Assembly: GCF_004959855.1 (NCBI RefSeq)
Contig: NZ_SPNT01000002.1
Span: 372,001 to 436,000 of the forward strand
DNA: 64,000 nucleotides
Origin: Nitratireductor sp. XY-223
Lineage (GTDB): Bacteria; Pseudomonadota; Alphaproteobacteria; Rhizobiales; Rhizobiaceae
Reading direction: 5' to 3'
The notes under the pieces were generated by a model. It was not told the origin of the DNA, made no database searches, and worked only from the letters and a program-made list of their open reading frames with translations. Shown here piece by piece: positions 8,648 to 16,931 of this stretch (positions are counted from its first letter, which is position 1; each line of letters starts with the position of its first letter). The translations under genes were made by a program, and so were the position numbers.

Positions 8648-9544
8648 CTAGTCGAACTTGACTTTCAGCTTCACGGAGGGGCCGTGAAAAATCCGGTCGC
8701 TGTCCACATTGGTGAAGTAGCCCGCATCGACCATGCCGAAATAGGCATCGACGCTGTATCCGGCGCTCACCGAGAAATTCGCGTCATTGAAGGAGATGCC
8801 CAAAAACGCGTCGACATTGGGCACGGCCTTGGTATCCCGGCGTGTGAATGCGTATGTAGCAAACGACACGTCGCTATTGATCGATGTCTTCTGCTTGCCG
8901 AACAGGATCGCGCCGCCTGCGCTGAAATCGACAGCAAACTTGCTGTCCTGCAACGGTACGGAACCCTCGATGCCTATACGCGGCCCCAGCCCGCTGAATT
9001 TGCGTGTGTTGCCGATTGGCCCTGTGCCAAAGCCGCTGTAAGTGCCAATGCCTGACTCAGAACCCTTGAAATAGGTGTAACGGACACCGGCATTCGCCTT
9101 CAAGGCGCCCTCCGGAAGGCCGAGAATGCCGAGACCCACATCGCGGCCGACCTGGAAATCGACAACCGCGTGTTCCTCACTGCTTTCCACCGAGCCGCCG
9201 GTGGTAAAGGCACCGGAATAGAACGACGCCGTCTCATCCTGGCTTTTGCCCCACTTTCCACCCAGCGTGGCATACCATGGTGTGTCGCCGATATAGGCGC
9301 CGACCTCGCCGCTGATATGGAACCCGTCGCCGGGTTTGACCGTATTGCCTGGCAGGATGAAATACTGATTGGCGTCGGAGGCATCCCAGAAATCGTACAT
9401 GCCGCCGAATTCCAGCCACCAGGACGATATCCGTTCCTGAGCAACCGTATCGCCCTCGACCAGAGCCACCAGAGCGACGGCCGAAACCGTCGACAGCAAC
9501 ACCACCCTGAATGCGCGCCGCGTTCTACGCTTGCCAGCTGCCAT
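8648..9544 (-). CDS. Outer-membrane beta-barrel protein, paralogue 2 (Lpg1974-like)
   Basis: 298 residues, paralogous to the gene at 7480-8373 with the same order of motifs: signal segment ending TVAQERISSWW, GGMYDFWDASDANQY, GDTPWYATLGGKWGKS, FSGLGPRIGIEGSVPL, DFSAGGAILFGKQKT and a terminal strand KLKVKFD. Differences cluster in predicted loops (for example after GGKWGK and after KQKT), the usual pattern for surface-exposed regions. It has its own upstream region of about 260 bases, shared with the divergent permease fusion, including the repeated palindrome at 9677-9694. The two barrels appear to be separately promoted, since 274 bases separate them. Confidence 0.75.
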   Translation of the reverse strand: MAAGKRRTRRAFRVVLLSTVSAVALVALVEGDTVAQERISSWWLEFGGMYDFWDASDANQYFILPGNTVKPGDGFHISGEVGAYIGDTPWYATLGGKWGKSQDETASFYSGAFTTGGSVESSEEHAVVDFQVGRDVGLGILGLPEGALKANAGVRYTYFKGSESGIGTYSGFGTGPIGNTRKFSGLGPRIGIEGSVPLQDSKFAVDFSAGGAILFGKQKTSINSDVSFATYAFTRRDTKAVPNVDAFLGISFNDANFSVSAGYSVDAYFGMVDAGYFTNVDSDRIFHGPSVKLKVKFD

Positions 9545-9676
9545 TTTGGTGACCCCTCATTCGCATTGAGCGAACTGCAAAAAGATAGCAATCCCTTGAT
9601 CACAAAACCCCATTCTGATTCACGCTTCAACAAGGCGAGGCACAAAAAATCGGAGAGCAGGGCAATTTTTTGTATA

Positions 9677-9694
9677 TGTTGTCGCTTTGCAACA
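9677..9694 (-). promoter_or_regulatory. Shared palindromic element upstream of OMP paralogue 2
   Basis: TGTTGTCGCTTTGCAACA on the plus strand, matching the element before paralogue 1 at 14 of 18 positions, with all changes in the centre. It lies in the divergent gap with the permease/FG-GAP fusion, about 110 bases upstream of that gene, so it could also act on it. Confidence 0.5.
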
Positions 9695-9803
9695 ATTGGA
9701 CGTGGCAATCGTGCAAACGGAGTGGTAGCCAGTTCAATCCATAGATCCGCGACCAAGGGTACTCCCGTTGTCAAACCGTGAGGATACAAGAGGCGAAATT
9801 CGC

Positions 9804-12800
9804 ATGCGTCTGGAAGCAGGCGTCGGAACAAGGCGCGTGCTGATCGCCGGCGCCATCATGGCCGCAATCCTGCTGACCTTCTGGACAACCTCCCGTTATC
9901 CGTCCCTTGGAGACAAGGCGCTGATGGGAGGCGCCATTCAGCTCGAAGATCCGTTGAGTTTCGAAGCGCTTTTCCCCGTTGAACAAAGCGATCCCCTTGC
10001 CAAGAAGATCCTTCTGTCCACCGTCAACTGGATAAAGACAAACCTGCAGGGAATGGTTTTCGGCGTCCTTTTCGGTGCGGCGTTCCTGACCCTTCTCGGC
10101 CAGCTGCGGCGGCGTGCCTTCAGATCGAAATATCTGAACACGCTACTGGGATTCGGCATGGGTGCACCGCTCGGCGTGTGCGTCAATTGCGCTGCGCCCA
10201 TCGCGCAGGGAATCTACAAGGGAGGTGCGCGCCTGGAGACGTCGCTGGCCGCTATGCTCGCATCTCCGACCTTCAACATCATCGTCCTGACGATGATGTT
10301 CTCCTTGCTTCCCGTCTACCTCGTCGTCTCGAAAATCGCGTTGTCCCTTGTCGTCATCTTCATTGTCGTCCCGATGGCGGTATCGGGCCGCCATTCTTCA
10401 AACCTCGAAGGGCAGGCAACGGAGCAGAATGCCGTGGCGTGTCCCATCGATATCCCGGTGAAGGGGGGAGGCGGTCTTTGGACGGATTTCGCCGACACGA
10501 TCAGGCTGTTCCTCGAAAATCTCTGGTACATCATTCGCATGACCGTGCCGCTGATGGTGCTGGCCGGGGCCCTCGGCGCGGCGGCCGCGCACCTGCTGCC
10601 CTACGATTATCTGAACGATCTGAATGTGAGCCTGTTTCATCTTGCGGCCGTCGCGCTGTTCAGCCTCTTTCTGCCGGTGCCCATCGCATTCGACGTCGTT
10701 CTCGTTTCCGCGCTGATGGCGGCCGGGCTGCCGGTCGCATTCGTCTCGGTCATGCTGTTTTCACTCGGTATTTTCAGTATTTACGCGTATTTCATTGTCT
10801 GGCGCATGGTCTCTTTCCGCTTTGCCGCGATGCTCGCGGCAGCGATCTTCGTCGTCTCGTTGGCCGGCGGGCTGATCGTTGAACGGTATCACGAATGGCA
10901 GACCGGAAAGGCGCTGGATCTGCTGCTTTCCGATACCGGCATCGGTTTCGTCGGCACAGCCAGCGCTGCCGGCCTGTCGGAGGATGCCGGCGGAGAGAGC
11001 CCGGTCACGATAACGAAACTGCGCGCCTTCGCCCCTTCTTCGGCTGAGGGAAAGACGCCGTTCCGCCGGATCGAAGCGCACCATATCGGCATTGACCGGC
11101 CCATCGAGTTCGCCTTCGAGGACATGTGGGCGCCCTTCTGGACGACCAACGGCAGCGTGTCGCTCGCCGATCTCGACCGGGATGGCGACCTCGATTTCGT
11201 CCTGGCGAGGACGGATGGAGGCCTGAGGATCTTTTCCAATGACGGCTCCGGTCGGTTTCAACCGGTCGAACTCGACCTGCCCGCCATTGATGAACTCAAA
11301 GTGGTCAATGCCGTGCCGGTCGATCTTGACAATGACGGCTGGCTCGACCTCTTCCTGGCAACCTATGCCGACGGCAACCGCGTGGTCTGGAGCCAAAACG
11401 GCAAGTTCGACAACGACCGCATTACCGAAACGCGCAACCGCGATGATGCCCGGGTCGCCATGGCTGTCTCCTTCGGCGATGTCGATCAGGACGGCGATCT
11501 GGATCTGGCCGTCGGAAACTGGGCATCGGGCTGGTACCGGCGCCTGCCGGGCGAAGAATCGCGCAACCGTATTGTATTCAACGAGGGAGCATTAAGCGGA
11601 GAACGGTTTTCCGAACTCTCCGCCGTGCCGGGCGAGACCCTGTCGATCCTGCTCAGCGATTACATCAACGACGAAAAGCTCGATTTGATCGTCGGCAATG
11701 ACTTTGCCATTCCGGATATCTTTTATGTCGGACGGGAAGATGGGGAATTCGAGAATATCGGCGCCGAACAGGGCATTATCGAAAACTCCACAAGAACGAC
11801 AATGAGTATCAAAACGGCGGATCTCAACAACGACCTGGTTCCAGAAATCTACACAGCCCAGATTGCAGGTCAGGCCGAAGATGCGTCCGAGCGGATCAAT
11901 TTTCAGGAAAACGCGCTTTACTGCTCAGAGATAGAACGGGATGCGGACCGTCGAGAGTGCCAGAAAAACGTCGACATCCGAACCTGGTATCGGCCTGGCC
12001 GGAAACTCGACCCGTCCCTTGCGGTCAATTGCCTGTCACTCAGCGGTGACGACATCGAAGCCTGCAAGGCGATGATGGTGAAAGATCTGGCCATTCAGAA
12101 CAATAGGCCGGACATCTGCCTTTACATAAAGCCGCACCAGCCGCTGGCACGAAAATTCTGCGCCGTCCACTTCCTGCCCTCGCCTGAAATTGAGGACATT
12201 CCCTTAGCTGACTATGTTCCGCAAATACCCGGCCGCAACGTGCTGCTCGAGCGCGACGGCGAGGGACGCTTCAGGGACGGGACAGAAGAGGCGGGACTCG
12301 AACTCGGCGGTTGGAGCTGGGACAACAAGATAGCCGACTTCGATAATGACGGCCTGCAGGACATATACGTGGTCAATGGCTGGTGGCCGAGACAGGGTGC
12401 CTCTCCCTCGAATGTCTATTTCAGCAATCTCGGCGAAATGAAATTCATCGATGCTACCGAGCAGTTCGGCCTTGAAGATTACTTCGTCATGCCGGCGGCC
12501 GCGGCCGGCGACATCGACAATGACGGCGATCTGGACATGATCGCAGCTCCGATCAATGCACCGATGGTCGCTTACATCAACAATGCGCAGGACCGGAATT
12601 CCGTTCGGATCGGCATTGTTGACGAAATCGGCAATCGCTTTGGCGTCGGCTCGAAAATCACCATCAAATACGGTGGCCCGGAGAAACACAATCAAATGCG
12701 CGAACTGCAGCTAGGCGGCGGTTTCAACAGCTTCGACCCCATCGAGGCCCATTTCGGCCTCGGGCCCGAAACGCAGATCGACGAAATTGAAATCCGTTGG

Positions 12801-12881
12801 TCAACCGGCGAGCACTCCCGTCTGGAGGGTCCATTTGCCGCAAATGCGGTTTACCAGATCGAGCGCCGACGTCATGACTGA
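9804..12881 (+). CDS. Permease (UPF0718/ArsP-like) fused to seven-repeat FG-GAP propeller and ASPIC/UnbV domain
   Basis: 1025 residues. Residues 1-370 hold about eight to nine membrane helices with GVCVNCAAPIAQG (Cys126-x-x-Cys129) and LASPTFNIIVLTMMF, resembling the UPF0718/ArsP permease fold. From about residue 450 seven calcium-binding FG-GAP/VCBS repeats follow: DLDRDGDLDF, DLDNDGWLDL, DVDQDGDLDL, INDEKLDL, DLNNDLVPEI, DFDNDGLQDI and DIDNDGDLDM, which fits a seven-bladed propeller. Between repeats five and six (residues 705-788) sits an insert with three cysteine pairs. The last 95 residues match an ASPIC/UnbV (CRTAC1-type) domain (IGNRFGVGSKI, DEIEIRWSTGEHSRLEG). The ATG at 9804 has GAGG ten bases upstream; a TTG at 9768 is an alternative. 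The stop overlaps the sulfotransferase start. The propeller is presumably periplasmic. Substrate unknown. Confidence 0.85.
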   Translation: MRLEAGVGTRRVLIAGAIMAAILLTFWTTSRYPSLGDKALMGGAIQLEDPLSFEALFPVEQSDPLAKKILLSTVNWIKTNLQGMVFGVLFGAAFLTLLGQLRRRAFRSKYLNTLLGFGMGAPLGVCVNCAAPIAQGIYKGGARLETSLAAMLASPTFNIIVLTMMFSLLPVYLVVSKIALSLVVIFIVVPMAVSGRHSSNLEGQATEQNAVACPIDIPVKGGGGLWTDFADTIRLFLENLWYIIRMTVPLMVLAGALGAAAAHLLPYDYLNDLNVSLFHLAAVALFSLFLPVPIAFDVVLVSALMAAGLPVAFVSVMLFSLGIFSIYAYFIVWRMVSFRFAAMLAAAIFVVSLAGGLIVERYHEWQTGKALDLLLSDTGIGFVGTASAAGLSEDAGGESPVTITKLRAFAPSSAEGKTPFRRIEAHHIGIDRPIEFAFEDMWAPFWTTNGSVSLADLDRDGDLDFVLARTDGGLRIFSNDGSGRFQPVELDLPAIDELKVVNAVPVDLDNDGWLDLFLATYADGNRVVWSQNGKFDNDRITETRNRDDARVAMAVSFGDVDQDGDLDLAVGNWASGWYRRLPGEESRNRIVFNEGALSGERFSELSAVPGETLSILLSDYINDEKLDLIVGNDFAIPDIFYVGREDGEFENIGAEQGIIENSTRTTMSIKTADLNNDLVPEIYTAQIAGQAEDASERINFQENALYCSEIERDADRRECQKNVDIRTWYRPGRKLDPSLAVNCLSLSGDDIEACKAMMVKDLAIQNNRPDICLYIKPHQPLARKFCAVHFLPSPEIEDIPLADYVPQIPGRNVLLERDGEGRFRDGTEEAGLELGGWSWDNKIADFDNDGLQDIYVVNGWWPRQGASPSNVYFSNLGEMKFIDATEQFGLEDYFVMPAAAAGDIDNDGDLDMIAAPINAPMVAYINNAQDRNSVRIGIVDEIGNRFGVGSKITIKYGGPEKHNQMRELQLGGGFNSFDPIEAHFGLGPETQIDEIEIRWSTGEHSRLEGPFAANAVYQIERRRHD

Positions 12882-13770
12882 AAACGACCCAAACGAAGTT
12901 CCGCGGGGTATTGTCTGGCTGGCGTCCTATCCCAAGTCGGGAAACACCTGGACCCGGGCGTTCCTGCACAACCTGCTTCAGTTGATGCGGGGATCGGGAC
13001 GATCCGCGCAAGACATCAACAGCATGAACGAGTTCACCACCTGGGATCTGAGCAGCGAACGCTACGAAAAGATCATAGGCAAGCATCCCATGGAGGCCGA
13101 GCAAAGCGAGATTGCGGAAGCCCGGCTCAAGGTCCAGGAGCAGATCGCCGATGACTGCGAAGGCCTGTCCTTCGTCAAGACCCACAACGCACTGGTCATG
13201 GATCGTGGTTTCCCGACGATCAATTTCGCCGCGACGTCAGGGGCGATCTACATTGTCCGCAACCCGCTGGATGTCGCCGTCTCCTACTCTCATCACATGT
13301 CGAAGACCCTTGACGACACCATCGACGCCATGGGCAGCGACAACGTCGAGACGCCGGTCACCGAGAAATCGGTCTATGAGGTCTACGGGTCCTGGAGCCA
13401 GCACGTCCACAGCTGGACCAGGAACGACCACCGGGCGATCTACATCATGCGCTACGAGGACATGAAGGCGGATCCGCGAAAGACCTTCGGCGCACTGGCG
13501 AGCCATTTGCTGCTCAGGCCGACCGACGAACAGCTGGACGCGGCCATTGAAATGTCGTCATTTGAGAAGCTGCAGGAGCAGGAGAAGAAGGAAGGCTTCA
13601 GGGAAAAGCCGAAAAAGGCCAAGCGCTTCTTCCGTGAGGGCCGCACCGATCAGTGGCGCGAGGTGCTGTCTCCGCAGCAGTTCAGGAGAATTGTCGACGA
13701 CCACCGGGAGCAAATGGAACGTTTCGGCTATTGGCCGATCGATTATGAGGCCAAACAGGCCGGCACCTGA
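12874..13770 (+). CDS. PAPS-dependent sulfotransferase domain protein
   Basis: 298 residues. The 5'-phosphosulfate-binding loop ASYPKSGNTWTRAFLHNLL is near the N-terminus, and the 3'-phosphate site IYIVRNPLDVAVSYSHH lies about 120 residues in, both hallmarks of cytosolic-type sulfotransferases using PAPS. The later RTDQWREVLSPQQFRRIVDDHREQ region is also typical. The expected acceptors are sugars, steroids or other alcohols. The ATG at 12874 lies eight bases inside the end of the permease/FG-GAP gene, so the two are translated from one message and probably serve one process, for example export or modification of a sulfated product (inference). Confidence 0.88.
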   Translation: MTENDPNEVPRGIVWLASYPKSGNTWTRAFLHNLLQLMRGSGRSAQDINSMNEFTTWDLSSERYEKIIGKHPMEAEQSEIAEARLKVQEQIADDCEGLSFVKTHNALVMDRGFPTINFAATSGAIYIVRNPLDVAVSYSHHMSKTLDDTIDAMGSDNVETPVTEKSVYEVYGSWSQHVHSWTRNDHRAIYIMRYEDMKADPRKTFGALASHLLLRPTDEQLDAAIEMSSFEKLQEQEKKEGFREKPKKAKRFFREGRTDQWREVLSPQQFRRIVDDHREQMERFGYWPIDYEAKQAGT

Positions 13771-13787
13771 ACGCAGCGCCGCGGGTG

Positions 13788-14390
13788 CTACCAGGGCTCG
13801 ACGTCCAGTTCGGGCCAGCACTGCAGCGCCCGTTCCGCCTTTGCCGTGTAGCCGGGCTCATTGTACAGCACCCGGTTGGGGACGACCCTGAAGGAAAAGA
13901 TGTCGTCGAGCCCGAACGGTGCGCATACGTCCAGGCTATCATCTTCTTCAAGGCGAATGCCGACGGCGTGGGTTTTCGAGGAAAACCGCGAAATCGACTC
14001 GTCGCCGTTTTCCAGCGGCGCGTATTCCTCGCCGAACTTTTCGGGAAACCACAGATGTACGCGCGCCTGGTTGCGGATCTCGACCGGCAATGCGGCGCCG
14101 GAAAAAGCATCGTGGCCGCGCTTGATCACCCGGTCCTCGGCCTCCCAGGACAGGTCGTGCGGCTCGTAGTAGAACAGGTCGATGTCCTTGATGCCGTGGC
14201 CCGACGGGCGGTCCGTCAAGACATTCCACACGGTGTTGTAGATGGCGCCGGCGACGATGCGCCATTGCGGCAGACCGAATTCACGGGCCGCGACGAGGGC
14301 ATCGCGAACGATCGGCTCATCGCGCACGATGTCGATGAGGACGGCGCGCTGGCGCGCAAAAGGCAGGCCGGCATAGCGCAGGTGATCCAA
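13788..14390 (-). CDS. Nucleotidyltransferase family protein (COG3575 type)
   Basis: About 200 residues in the bacterial family COG3575, members of the nucleotidyltransferase superfamily with no proven reaction. Supporting motifs: GAIYNTVWNVLTDRPSGHG, the acidic KDIDLFYY (the metal-binding DxD), VEIRNQARVHLWFPEKFG and TAVGIRLE-like THAVGIRLEED. The start appears to be TTG at 14390 with AGAGG five bases upstream; no in-frame ATG precedes the conserved MRYAGLPFA-like region (here LRYAGLPFA). It converges on the sulfotransferase gene with 17 bases between stops. Confidence 0.8.
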   Translation of the reverse strand: MDHLRYAGLPFARQRAVLIDIVRDEPIVRDALVAAREFGLPQWRIVAGAIYNTVWNVLTDRPSGHGIKDIDLFYYEPHDLSWEAEDRVIKRGHDAFSGAALPVEIRNQARVHLWFPEKFGEEYAPLENGDESISRFSSKTHAVGIRLEEDDSLDVCAPFGLDDIFSFRVVPNRVLYNEPGYTAKAERALQCWPELDVEPW

Positions 14391-14483
14391 GAAAACCTCT
14401 GTGGTCCCAATGAAGGCGAATCGACGCGGTACAGGCGATGATGATGATCGGCCGGGGCGTCAAATTCAAGAAGCCGGGCTGCT

Positions 14484-15476
14484 TCAGACTGTCTCCCAGC
14501 CGTCGCTCTCACCGGCGCGGTAGACCGCATCGATCAGTTTCTGATTGGCCTTCGAACTTTCCAGGGAAAACAGTTCACCGCCGTTACCGAGCGCAACGTC
14601 GGCGAAGGTCTCAAGCATGTTGCGGTACTGGCGCACCCCCTGAAAGCGAAAGACCTGCGCCTCTGAACGGTCCTGGTTGTGGAGGTTGACGACCGCGTGG
14701 CCGTAGTCGCCGGCGTTGAACGGGGCGGTGACCTCGATGGCGCCCTTTTCACCATGAAAGAGCATTTCCTGGCGCAGCGCCATCTGGGTCGAGCAATAGA
14801 AATCCATGATGAAATCGCCGAAATCGGCCGTCACGTCGGCATAGATGTCGGTTCCGAACTGCGGATCGCGTTCGACGGCCGCGCGCACGCGCTGCGGCTC
14901 CAGGCCGGTGCTGATGCGCGTCGAAACGGTCGGGTAGACGCCGATATCGGGAAGCCCGCCACCGCCCAGTTCCGGCTTGTTGCGCATGTTTTCGGGATCG
15001 GTGTTGTAATAGGTGAAGACGCCGCTGACGTGGCGCAGCCGACCGATCGCGCCGCCGGCGATCAGGTCGCGGACCTTGTGCCACTGCGGGTGGTAAAACA
15101 CCATGAATGCCTCGGATATGATCCTGCCCGAGCGGTCGCGCTCGGCGATGAGTGCGTCGATCTCGTCCGCCTTCAGGGCAATCGGCTTTTCGCAAAGCAC
15201 ATGCTTGCCGGCCTGGGCCGCCTTCAGGCTCCAGGCAACGTGATCGCTGGTGGGCAGCGGGATGTAAACGCCGTCAACCGTATCGGAGGCAAGCAATGCG
15301 TCGTACGACCCGAAGGCGTGCGGTGCCCCGAACCGGTCGGCGAGCTGCCGCGCCCTTGCCTCGTCGCGGCTGGCGATAGCCGAGACAACACCGTTGCGGG
15401 TATCCTGCATGGCCGGAAGCAGCTGGTTCTGCGCGATATTCGCCGTTGAAAGGACGCCCCATCTGAACAATGCCAT
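14484..15476 (-). CDS. Gfo/Idh/MocA family NAD(P)-dependent oxidoreductase
   Basis: 330 residues. An N-terminal Rossmann fold starts FRWGVLSTANIAQNQLLPAM (glycine-poor variant) and is followed by the diagnostic EKPIALKADEID, in which the Lys is catalytic. The C-terminal alpha/beta domain contains FTYYNTDPENMRNKPELGGGG and GVYPT. Members oxidise or reduce sugars, inositols and related polyols, or act as xylose/trans-dihydrodiol dehydrogenases; the substrate here is not readable. Its ATG lies one base after the stop of the nicotinamide phosphoribosyltransferase gene (TAATATG), so it is translationally coupled to NAD salvage. Confidence 0.9.
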   Translation of the reverse strand: MALFRWGVLSTANIAQNQLLPAMQDTRNGVVSAIASRDEARARQLADRFGAPHAFGSYDALLASDTVDGVYIPLPTSDHVAWSLKAAQAGKHVLCEKPIALKADEIDALIAERDRSGRIISEAFMVFYHPQWHKVRDLIAGGAIGRLRHVSGVFTYYNTDPENMRNKPELGGGGLPDIGVYPTVSTRISTGLEPQRVRAAVERDPQFGTDIYADVTADFGDFIMDFYCSTQMALRQEMLFHGEKGAIEVTAPFNAGDYGHAVVNLHNQDRSEAQVFRFQGVRQYRNMLETFADVALGNGGELFSLESSKANQKLIDAVYRAGESDGWETV

Positions 15477-15477
15477 A

Positions 15478-16863
15478 TTATTCCTTTCCGGCCGCTCTCT
15501 GCCTGATCTCGGCCAGCGTCCAATCCTTGAGTAGAGTGCCGTCTTCCCAGACCGGCTGCATGAGATTCTCGCGCGCGCCGAGCTCCTTCAGCGGCACGGC
15601 CACGGGCGCGCCGTCCTGCATGACCACCGCCTGCCGATAGCGTTTCGACGCCTTGCCGGGGTCGGTCTTCGGATCCTTGTGGATCCCGGTCCAGTTGCCG
15701 GCGGTGTCGAGCCGCGCATTGGCCTTCATGGCGAAACGCAGCGTGTCGCGGTTGACCTTCTGCAGCAGTCCGGCGCCCATTCCGAAGGCGATGTTCTCCG
15801 CAGACCAGCCGCGGCCCATCAGCCTGTCGAGGATGATCTTGATCGTATCGGGCGTCACGCCGTCGCCCTGGATCACCCGCACGGCCGGGTTGAGGACCTT
15901 GTATCCCTTGGCGTTGGTCGTATAGCCGAAAATGGCGCCCAGCATGTCGACCGTGTCGATCGGCACGACCGCCGGATCGCCGGAATCGGGCCGCACCACC
16001 AGCGTGCCGCCCATCTGCTCGACCTTGGAGCGCAGCTCCTTGCCCCAGATTTCCGAAACGGCGCGGTAAAGATCGTAGGAATCGGACACGACGGCGACCA
16101 TCTTCCCGTCGCCGCCGAAGGATTCGATCATGTTGCCGTAGGCTTCGGCCTCGCGCTCCTCACCCCAGGCGGTCATCGTCGAGTGTTCGGCGGCGGGTAT
16201 GGAGAAACCGGCCATGGGCTCGGCGTAGTACTTGCGGGCGTAGACGATACCCGAGACAGTGTCGGTGCCCATGAAACTGACGAGATGGGCAACGCCGCCG
16301 AGGCCGGCTTGTTCCAGAGACGTCGCGCCGCGGGCACCGAAATCATGCAGCCGGAACGGCAGCACGTCCGTGTAGTCGTCGCAGGACCGTTCCAGCGCCT
16401 CGGTGATGATCTGACGCACATAATAGGACACCGTCGCAACGGTCGACGGGTACCAGACGGCGCGCAGCAGCGCCGTCTCGATGAAGGTCGGCAGCCAGAA
16501 GAAATCCGGATCGGTGTTGCGGATCTGGACGAGCGGCGTTCCGGCCGGCACCACGGAGCCCTCCGGCAGGGCCTCGATGGACAGCGGCAGGCTGCCGCCG
16601 TGGCGGCTGACCAGCGTTTCCCATCCGTCGCGGTTGAAGGGCAGGCCGTGGGCGGTGACCAGTTCGTCCGCCTCGTCGATGTCTGCCGTCGATATGCGGC
16701 GGGTGAGATACTCCTTCAGGAACATCTGCAGGCCGAAGAACAGCACGTTGTCGTGCCGCCCGCCCGGCCGGCTTTCGATATAGGCGGAGATCGCCGCCGT
16801 TTCCGGCGGATACTGGGCGAAATGGGAATACTTGTAGCTGTCGGTATTCAGGATCATGTTCAT
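15478..16863 (-). CDS. Nicotinamide phosphoribosyltransferase (NadV/NAMPT-like)
   Basis: 461 residues, cytoplasmic. Converts nicotinamide and PRPP to NMN, a one-step NAD salvage route. The close match to animal NAMPT is seen in NTDSYKYSHFAQYPP at the start, LHDFGARGATS, SFMGTDTVSG (the Asp that favours nicotinamide over nicotinate), SIPAAEHSTMTAWG with the catalytic His at about 227, VSDSYD and VRPDSGDP. The ATG at 16863 has GAGG eight bases upstream. It sits 68 bases downstream of pheT on the same strand and is coupled to the oxidoreductase. An NMN adenylyltransferase is not in the window. Confidence 0.9.
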   Translation of the reverse strand: MNMILNTDSYKYSHFAQYPPETAAISAYIESRPGGRHDNVLFFGLQMFLKEYLTRRISTADIDEADELVTAHGLPFNRDGWETLVSRHGGSLPLSIEALPEGSVVPAGTPLVQIRNTDPDFFWLPTFIETALLRAVWYPSTVATVSYYVRQIITEALERSCDDYTDVLPFRLHDFGARGATSLEQAGLGGVAHLVSFMGTDTVSGIVYARKYYAEPMAGFSIPAAEHSTMTAWGEEREAEAYGNMIESFGGDGKMVAVVSDSYDLYRAVSEIWGKELRSKVEQMGGTLVVRPDSGDPAVVPIDTVDMLGAIFGYTTNAKGYKVLNPAVRVIQGDGVTPDTIKIILDRLMGRGWSAENIAFGMGAGLLQKVNRDTLRFAMKANARLDTAGNWTGIHKDPKTDPGKASKRYRQAVVMQDGAPVAVPLKELGARENLMQPVWEDGTLLKDWTLAEIRQRAAGKE

Positions 16864-16931
16864 AATCCAGCCCTCGCCCGGAGATGGAGCCAACTTATGC
16901 TCACAGTCAGCATAACAGGCCCCACCATACC

